18,737 bases of DNA from Methylovirgula sp. GTDB lineage: Bacteria > Pseudomonadota > Alphaproteobacteria > Rhizobiales > Beijerinckiaceae. The stretch covers positions 1 to 18,737 of the forward strand of contig JASHVQ010000084.1 of assembly GCA_030044485.1 (NCBI GenBank), in the 5' to 3' direction. The notes under the pieces were generated by a model that was not told the origin of the DNA, did not search any database, and saw nothing but the letters and a program-made list of their open reading frames with translations. This document shows, piece by piece, positions 18,632-18,737 of this stretch. Both the position numbers and the translations under genes were made by a program. Each line of letters opens with the position of its first letter. Position 1 is the stretch's first letter.

Positions 18632-18737
18632 TCACCAGCTCGACTTGACGAGGCCGGGAATGAGACCCCGCGCGCCAAGATCGCGCATCGCCGTCCGCGA
18701 ACTTGGCGCGCGGGGCCTGATTCCCGGCCTCGTGAAG
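18632..18737 (-). CDS. rpsN: 30S ribosomal protein S14, 3' end only
   Basis: Only the C-terminus of S14 is recognisable: AMRDLGARGLIPGLVKSSW with a TGA stop at 18632-18634, matching the family's final residues. The position directly before rpsH is the canonical one. The frame stays open to the edge, but upstream of about 18691 it no longer looks like S14 (the residues expected before AMRD, such as the KFKLSRI block, are missing). Instead the DNA turns into the reverse complement of another rpsN 3' end. The gene is therefore cut at a junction, not simply by the window edge. Confidence 0.8.
   Translation of the reverse strand, partial: FTRPGIRPRAPSSRTAMRDLGARGLIPGLVKSSW
18644..18737. repeat. 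Inverted repeat formed by two rpsN 3' ends
   Basis: Arms 18644-18685 and 18696-18737 are reverse complements at 38 of 42 positions (hand count), with a 10-nt spacer. Both arms encode the S14 C-terminus, one on each strand. The two copies share TCGCGCATCGC at the centre (18681-18691). This is most simply a chimeric, fold-back-like contig end. Confidence 0.85.
18681..18737 (+). other. Second rpsN 3' fragment in opposite orientation
   Basis: Read on the plus strand, this segment translates as SRIAVRELGARGLIPGLVK, the same S14 C-terminal stretch as the minus-strand gene but with Val for Met and Glu for Asp, plus silent changes. The sequence before it is not S14. It is likely an allele of rpsN from the same or a related genome joined in reverse. 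Confidence 0.75.

Overview
The window reads as a high-GC alphaproteobacterial chromosome fragment, most likely from the order Hyphomicrobiales (Rhizobiales). The evidence is the gene content and order: tatA-tatB-tatC-serS; adk directly between secY and rpsM; an alpha operon without rpsD or rpmJ; an ATP12-type F1-ATPase chaperone; and a degP-type protease downstream of rplQ. A methylotroph-rich family such as Beijerinckiaceae or Methylocystaceae is possible but is only a guess. Both ends cut through genes (serS on the left, rpsN on the right), so this looks like a whole contig.

Layout, left to right. (1) 1-2406, minus strand: tatA-tatB-tatC-serS, encoding twin-arginine export and seryl-tRNA synthetase; serS lacks its 3' end. 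(2) 2524-3297, minus: an ATP12-family assembly factor. Divergent from it is ppc on the plus strand (3440-6214), a complete phosphoenolpyruvate carboxylase. (3) 6218-8655, minus: rarA followed by an RluA/RluC-family pseudouridine synthase, separated by a REP-like palindromic element. (4) 8820-9467, plus: an orphan ParA-family ATPase, divergent from rarA and convergent with degP (9470-10894, minus). (5) 10989-18737, minus: the end of the spc operon and the whole alpha operon, in transcription order rpsN (fragment), rpsH, rplF, rplR, rpsE, rpmD, rplO, secY, adk, rpsM, rpsK, rpoA, rplQ. A small DUF4260-like membrane protein gene follows, overlapping the rplQ stop codon.

Most of the window is housekeeping: ribosome assembly, transcription, Sec and Tat export, periplasmic proteolysis, replication-fork maintenance and anaplerotic CO2 fixation. 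I see no phage, insertion sequence, CRISPR, defence or biosynthetic cluster, and no tRNA or rRNA gene.

The less ordinary observations are these. The right edge is an inverted junction of two non-identical rpsN 3' ends, probably a chimeric contig end. A candidate promoter followed by two tandem GC hairpins forms the leader of rpsM. SerS carries an AT-rich in-frame insertion of about 35 codons just before motif 2. A DUF4260-like gene is coupled to rplQ by a GTGA overlap. An orphan ParA ATPase sits at the degP/rarA junction. atp12 has no visible ribosome binding site and has a hairpin containing a -10-like sequence directly before its ATG.
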